Assembly (NCBI GenBank): GCA_002786025.1
Contig: NHNW01000050.1
Coordinates: 1 to 64,000, forward strand
Length of the DNA stretch: 64,000 nt
Direction: 5' to 3'
DNA from: Zasmidium citrigriseum
Taxonomy: Eukaryota > Ascomycota > Dothideomycetes > Mycosphaerellales > Mycosphaerellaceae
The position numbers and the translations under genes are program-made. Below, one piece after another: positions 59,391 to 64,000 of this stretch. Under the pieces are notes generated by a model. It did no database searches, was not told the origin of the DNA, and worked only from the letters and a program-made list of their open reading frames with translations. Every line of letters starts with the position of its first letter. Position 1 is the first letter of the stretch.

Positions 59391-60682
59391 ATGGCGCCGA
59401 CGGCTGAGGAAGTCAACAAGGCTCTGTACGTCCTCTCCCAGATCGACAGCAACTTCTTCACGCAGGATGAGCGAGCCAGACAACGAGCTCTTGCAAAGAG
59501 TCGTGCATTGACGAACCGTCTCGAGCTGCCCGTCGAGGCATTGCAGCGCGAGATATATATGCAGGTACAGAAGCCAGCCTTTGCCGCTATGAGCCTTCGT
59601 CCCGTACAATTCTCCTCTGACTGTTCCTCCTCGCCCAGCCAGCCGCTTCCGTTGCTATCAAGTTCGCTCAGGATGTTGGACTGTTCGAACACTTGCCCCT
59701 GGATGGCACCGGACGCCCGCTTCAGGAGCTTGCACAATCGACCAACACAAACCCAGACCTTCTGGATCGGTTCTTGCCTCTGCTCTGTTCCATTGATGTG
59801 GTGCAACGAACTGGTAGCAATGAATATCGCGGCACTGAGAAGTCCAAGGCTTTTACCACGCCAGGCGCTGTTGGTGGCATGATCCACCTGTTCACACAAG
59901 TCTGGCCCTGCTTCGGTGGTCTACCCGACTTCTTGAAGAAGACTGGATATCGAAATCCTACAGATGTTGCCGATGGGCCCTGGCAGTATGGCCTTCAGAC
60001 TGCCGATGCTTTCTTCGACTGGCTCCAAAAGAGACCAGCAGAGGCAGAGGGCTTCCACAGCTGGATGGCCATGCTTCACACTTCCTCGCCAGACGATTGG
60101 ACAAACGTCTTTCCCGTCTCGACCTTGGCGAACAATGCACCGAGCGATCCCAGCACACCTCTGGTTGTCGATGTCGGAGGTGGGATAGGTGCGGACATGC
60201 TGAACCTTCGCAACGCCCTCCTCCCTCGCAAGTTTCTCTTGGAAGTTCAAGACGTTGAGAAGGCTGTCGAACAAGCTCGCCGTCAGCAGCAAGACACCGG
60301 CATCACCTTTCGCGTCCACGATTTCTTCCAACCCCAGCCTGTCATCGGTGCAAAAGCCTACTTCTTGCATAGCATCCTGCACGACTGGCCCGATTATCTC
60401 GCACTGAAAATCCTCCAGAACATCCGTCCAGCTATGAAGCCTGGCTACAGCAAGCTGCTCCTTTGCGAAGGGGTGAACACAGTCGACAAGCGGTATCATA
60501 TGGTGAATGTCATGGATATCGTCATGATGGGATTGTTATGCTCGAAAGAACGAACAGAGGCGGAATGGGCGAAGCTGTTGAAGGATGCTGGGCTTGTACT
60601 GCGAAAGGTTTGGCATGATCCGAGTCGTGGTCGAAAGGTCATGGTGATTGAGGCTGATCCCATAGAGGCATTGAAATTGTAA
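59391..60682 (+). CDS. O-methyltransferase, SAM-dependent, plant/fungal OMT type (Methyltransf_2)
   Basis: Two exons, 59,391-59,564 and 59,639-60,682, with a 74-nt GTACAG...CAG intron in phase 0; 405 residues from ATG (MAPTAEEVNK). The helical N-terminal dimerisation half contains FAQDVGLFEHLPLDGTG, the winged-helix-like segment. The SAM site VVDVGGGIGADML starts near 234. The catalytic-base region HSILHDWPD has His about 306, and LLLCEGV closes the fold. Frames before 59,391 lack an ATG. The enzyme should methylate a hydroxyl, most likely phenolic, on the cluster product. It lies 239 bp after the prenyltransferase on the same strand. With 54,258-55,172 it gives the cluster two different methyltransferases. 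Confidence 0.92.
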
Positions 60683-61056
60683 GCAGCGACAACCTAATCT
60701 GTGCCACATGCGAGTACTTATCAACAACTGCTCCATCCTTTCGACAACCCCGTCATGCTGGTCTTTGATTAAGCGGAACGATACAGCATGTTGAGTCTCT
60801 ATTGTTGGTATGCTAATCACTCCTGCAACGGATCACGTAACGGCGGTCTCGGGTCCGGTTGAGCGAAGTCGATGATGTCTCTCTCGCAAGTTGAGCCAGA
60901 ACCGGACGGCCTCGCAAGCAACAGCTGACTACGATGGATTATTGAGCTTTGCAATGGTCAAAGGGCAGCGCAACGACCTCTTAAAAGGCCCCGAACCCAG
61001 TCAAAACAGAGTCCCACAGACCGAATGTCATCCAACACCTGCAGACCTGCACGAAG
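60683..61056. promoter_or_regulatory. Intergenic promoter region of the acyl ligase
   Basis: 374 bp between two same-strand genes. Contains CGGGTCCG at 60,850 (CGG-N2-CCG) within a GC-rich patch. No gene is supported here. Confidence 0.35.
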
Positions 61057-62895
61057 ATGGCGCAGCTTTCTCAAGCCTTGCATCCACCGCTGCCTCTACC
61101 AGACTCGATCTGGCAAATGCTCAACCATGACAATAGCGAGCATCCAGCCGTGACCGTGCTTCATCAACGAAGTTCACAGCTATTAAATCTCATCGGACGA
61201 AGTGCTTCCACCACCGACCATCTTTCCTGGACCTTCACGGAGCTGGAACTAGCAGCGTCGACAGTCGCCACCAACCTTCTAGACCAGGGAGTCACACGTG
61301 GATCGATCCTCTTCACAATCTTGCCAAATGGAGTCGAGAACATATTAATGATCTGGGTCTCGGCATTGCTGCAGCTTACATTGGTGCCGTTGGACGTCAA
61401 CGTGTTGCGTCCTGAGCGGAGTGAGCAGTTGGGGTATTATCTACGCAGCATTGATGAACAGGAGGGTGTGGCCATGGTGCCCGATCAACATGGAGCAGAG
61501 CGGATTGATGAGACGTTACGAACGACAGGCAAGACTCTCCGAGCCAAAGTTACGGTGGAAAAAGAATCCATACCTGGATGGACTTCCCTTACTGACATGT
61601 CCACTTCGGCTGCGAGGAACGATTCACGCCTGGCCCAAGATACAGCGATCGATCGGCATGGCGAGCGTATTGCCGCAATACTTCACACAAGTGGAACCTC
61701 TACCGGCCAACCTAAAGGCTGCCCTTTGAGCGTTCGCAACATCATGGCAACATGTGCCAGCAAATGTGCACTGGCTGAGTTGACGGACTGCTTCATGTCC
61801 TCAGCGCCCAACTTTGGAGTCATCTTCACCATGATGGTCTTCTTGTATGGGTCCAGGTGAGTTAGCTGTCGGCTTTCTTGGAAGCGATATTGCTGACCAT
61901 AGGTATAGAGGATCGGAGTTCCTCATGCCGGCAGCGTCTTTCTCGGCATCTTCGACACTAGATGCTATCGAAAGATTCCCCCGGAACTCGATTAGTACGA
62001 TCTTCATCCCAGCTCAGATCCGACTGTTGTCTACTGAACAGGAAGCACGGACAAAGGTCACCCAAACTTCGAAGCAGTTGCAGCGAGTGATGCTCGGCGG
62101 AGACATATCGACAGACGAAGTATTCAATCAAGCACAAACCCTCTTTCCTTCAGCCAAATTATCAACAGCCTGTGGCATGACAGAAGCATGCGGCGTCCTC
62201 GGCTTCAGCAGAATTCCGATCGAAAAGATGCCCATCTATCACGGGATCGTCTCAGTCGGGAAGCCAGCAGCAGGAAGCAACGTACGCATCGTCAAATCCA
62301 CAGACGAAGCATCACGAGACGAGCCCCGGACCATCATCCCACGAAACGTACCCGGCGACTTTCATGTGGGCGGTCCATGTGTGATCTCGCGGTACGTCGA
62401 TGACGTCCAGCCGGAGGTCTTCTATACCGATGAAGCTGACAACTGGCTGGTGACGGGTGATCGTGCGGTCATGGATGACCAAGGCTATGTGTTCATCTTG
62501 GGTCGAACGAAGGATATTGTGAAGAAGATGGGACTGTCGCTGAGCCCGGCTGTGGCGGAGACTGTGCTGAGACGGCAGCCTGGTGTTGAGGTGAGTTCGG
62601 GAACTTTCCGCTCAGAGATGATCTCCAATTGACTTGTGAGCTTTAGGCTGCGGTTGTGCTCGGAATTCCAAGCGACGTCTACGGGGAGATTCCTGTGGCA
62701 GTTGTGAAAGGTCTGACTGGTAAAGACATCGACCGAACACCGCTACAAGACGCCGTCATCGCAGCTTTGGGAGACAATTATGCTCTCGAGCGAGTCTTCA
62801 CCCTTAGCGAGCTTGGACTAGAAGCGTGGCCCCTGAATCCGACTGGCAAGATCATCAAGGTGACTTTGAAGGAGAAGATCCTGTCCGTGATGTGA
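61057..62895 (+). CDS. AMP-binding acyl-CoA synthetase/ligase (ANL superfamily)
   Basis: Three exons, 61,057-61,856, 61,903-62,590 and 62,647-62,895; introns of 46 and 56 nt with GTGAGT donors; 578 residues. Adenylation motifs in order: TSGTSTGQPKG (211-221, phosphate loop), CGMTEACG (357-364), YTDEADNWLVTGDR (441-454), GRTKDIVKKMG (467-477) and PLNPTGKI with the C-terminal catalytic Lys near 564. Length and order fit a stand-alone ligase without carrier or reductase domains. It would activate a carboxylic acid to acyl-AMP and usually acyl-CoA. In context it could supply or recycle an acyl unit handled by the thioesterase, or load an aromatic acid for prenylation. There is no obvious C-terminal peroxisomal SKL-type signal (it ends LSVM). 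Confidence 0.93.
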
Positions 62896-63513
62896 AGCGG
62901 GTAATATACTAGTTCGACACTCATTGTTGCAACTCCTTAGGCGTTGAACACTCCTTCTCGAGAGAGGGGTGTGAACAGCTTAACATATTTGGGAAAGTCG
63001 AGATTAAACCCGGTGCGGTTCTTCTCCTCCATTGTCGTATAAACGTAGCTCCACAGTAGAGTGAGCAAATCTGCTGAGAAGATATCTGCAACAAGTCCGA
63101 ATCTAAGAGTATTCAGCGTTCAAATCATAGTTTGATGGCTTCGTCAAAGTCGAAGGCGGAAGCGAATGCTGCGAATAGCAGAGGACATTTATTAGTTATC
63201 TGGTTAGCGTTAGACTGCTCGTACATCAGTCTCTCTTGCAGACCTCGACGAGAATCATCCTTGAACTTGTGAGGAGGGCATGAGAAGAAACATTCTTATA
63301 ATTATGCCGACCTTCTGTAATGCTGCCCCTGGACTAGTCCCAATACCGCAAACGCTCGGTACCACACACTTCTTCTCATTCGCCACAACAACATCTCGAA
63401 GCAGACCCTGCTCAGCCGCACCACCGGCTTGTAGTTGACATGATGAATGCTCGTCCGTCGACCCATCTCGAATACTCTCCGGAAGCACCTTGTGCATCAG
63501 ACAGGGATCTCAC
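62896..63513. other. Intergenic region, no gene supported
   Basis: AT-richer than the flanking coding DNA. An 80-codon minus-strand frame (63,255-63,497) has no recognised domain and no ATG-supported structure I could verify. It probably includes the promoter of the gene at 63,514. Confidence 0.45.
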
Positions 63514-64000
63514 ATGATGCTCGAGATCATCCACAGCGGGCCTGGAGGCTCAGCAACGACGGATGTTGCGGCGAGGAAGAGGGTAAGGTCGCAAGCGATG
63601 CGCCACTTCCGGGAAGAGCAAAGGAAAGCACGAGATAAGAGTAAGCGTGAGCTTTCGACCTTGCCACGTGCGACATCTTCCTGAAGTTGTTGACTAATTT
63701 GAAGATAGAGGCGGATGGCCGCCGGAGACTTCTGCCAACTCGGCCGGAGCAGAATGCATTTGAAGCTCAGCAAAAGACGGTGCACTCAAGTGAGGAGGCT
63801 GCGATTCAATCGGAATCATCTCAGTCTCTCCATCAGCACAGTACTCAACTCATACCGACATCTTCTCCTTCACTTGATGAAGATGTTGATTCCCCTGACG
63901 TGGGACATCTACAGCTTCGCCCTTCTCTGGGAGGAGCAGCGTTCCACCGACTCGCCCTGGCCGAAATGTTTGGAGCCAGCCTGATTGGCTTTGGTACAAA
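63514..64000 (+). CDS. Fungal transcription-factor-like protein, N-terminal part, cut by the window end
   Basis: Exon 1 is 63,514-63,640 (MMLEIIHSGPGGS...), exon 2 from 63,709 to beyond the window. The 68-nt intron has a GTAAGC donor, a TGACTAAT-like branch point and an ATAG acceptor that keeps the frame. The start of the protein carries a basic block ARKRVRSQAMRHFREEQRKA, like the N-termini of fungal-specific transcription-factor-domain (Fungal_trans_2) proteins that lack an obvious Zn2Cys6 finger. Exon 2 is a low-complexity Ser/Gln/Pro/Asp linker, then HRLALAEMFGASLIGFG, probably entering the helical domain. It may regulate the neighbouring cluster; this rests on position. Only about 140 residues are visible. 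Confidence 0.65.

Overview
The window is the end of a filamentous ascomycete (Pezizomycotina) chromosome. It opens with a (CCCTAA)n telomere, followed by about 32.5 kb in which CpA and TpG are almost absent and TpA is everywhere. This is the signature of repeat-induced point mutation (RIP) carried close to saturation. ATG contains TpG, so this block has essentially no start codons and no open frames. The right half has normal composition and genes with short GT-AG introns of 46-75 nt, typical of this group; Dothideomycetes is only a guess.

Layout. 1-113: telomere. 114-5,023: RIP-destroyed minus-strand coding remains, including a hAT-type transposase and a 21-bp (7-residue) tandem repeat. 5,024-22,140: one very large RIP-destroyed Ty3/Gypsy LTR retrotransposon. 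It has two 358-bp LTRs, a polypurine tract, a CTAG duplication, gag with a zinc knuckle, protease, RT, RNase H and integrase. About 8 kb of extra coding-like sequence follows pol: three tandem paralogous ORFs and one long ORF, separated by copies of an imperfect palindrome. 22,141-32,600: more RIP-destroyed sequence with a long plus-strand reading-frame ghost. 32,608-32,818: a short tail depleted of TpG but not CpA. 32,980-50,210: ordinary composition but gene-poor, with a frameshifted NFX1/ZNFX1-type helicase relic whose motif region has become a tandem array, and a broken plus-strand gene of unknown function.

50,211-64,000 is the functional part. It holds a single-pass membrane protein, then what looks like a secondary-metabolite gene cluster: cytochrome P450, SAM methyltransferase, fungal rhodopsin-like 7TM protein, hotdog-fold thioesterase, UbiA prenyltransferase, O-methyltransferase, AMP-binding acyl ligase, and the start of a transcription-factor-like gene cut by the window edge. 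The set fits assembly of a prenylated and methylated compound: acyl activation (ligase) and release or editing (thioesterase), prenylation (UbiA), oxidation (P450) and methylation (two methyltransferases). No polyketide synthase, NRPS or terpene cyclase is visible, so the core enzyme is either beyond 64,000 or absent.

Exon structures were deduced by eye from reading-frame continuity and GT-AG sites. Functions in the RIP block come from conceptual reading through TAG/TAA and are approximate in their borders.
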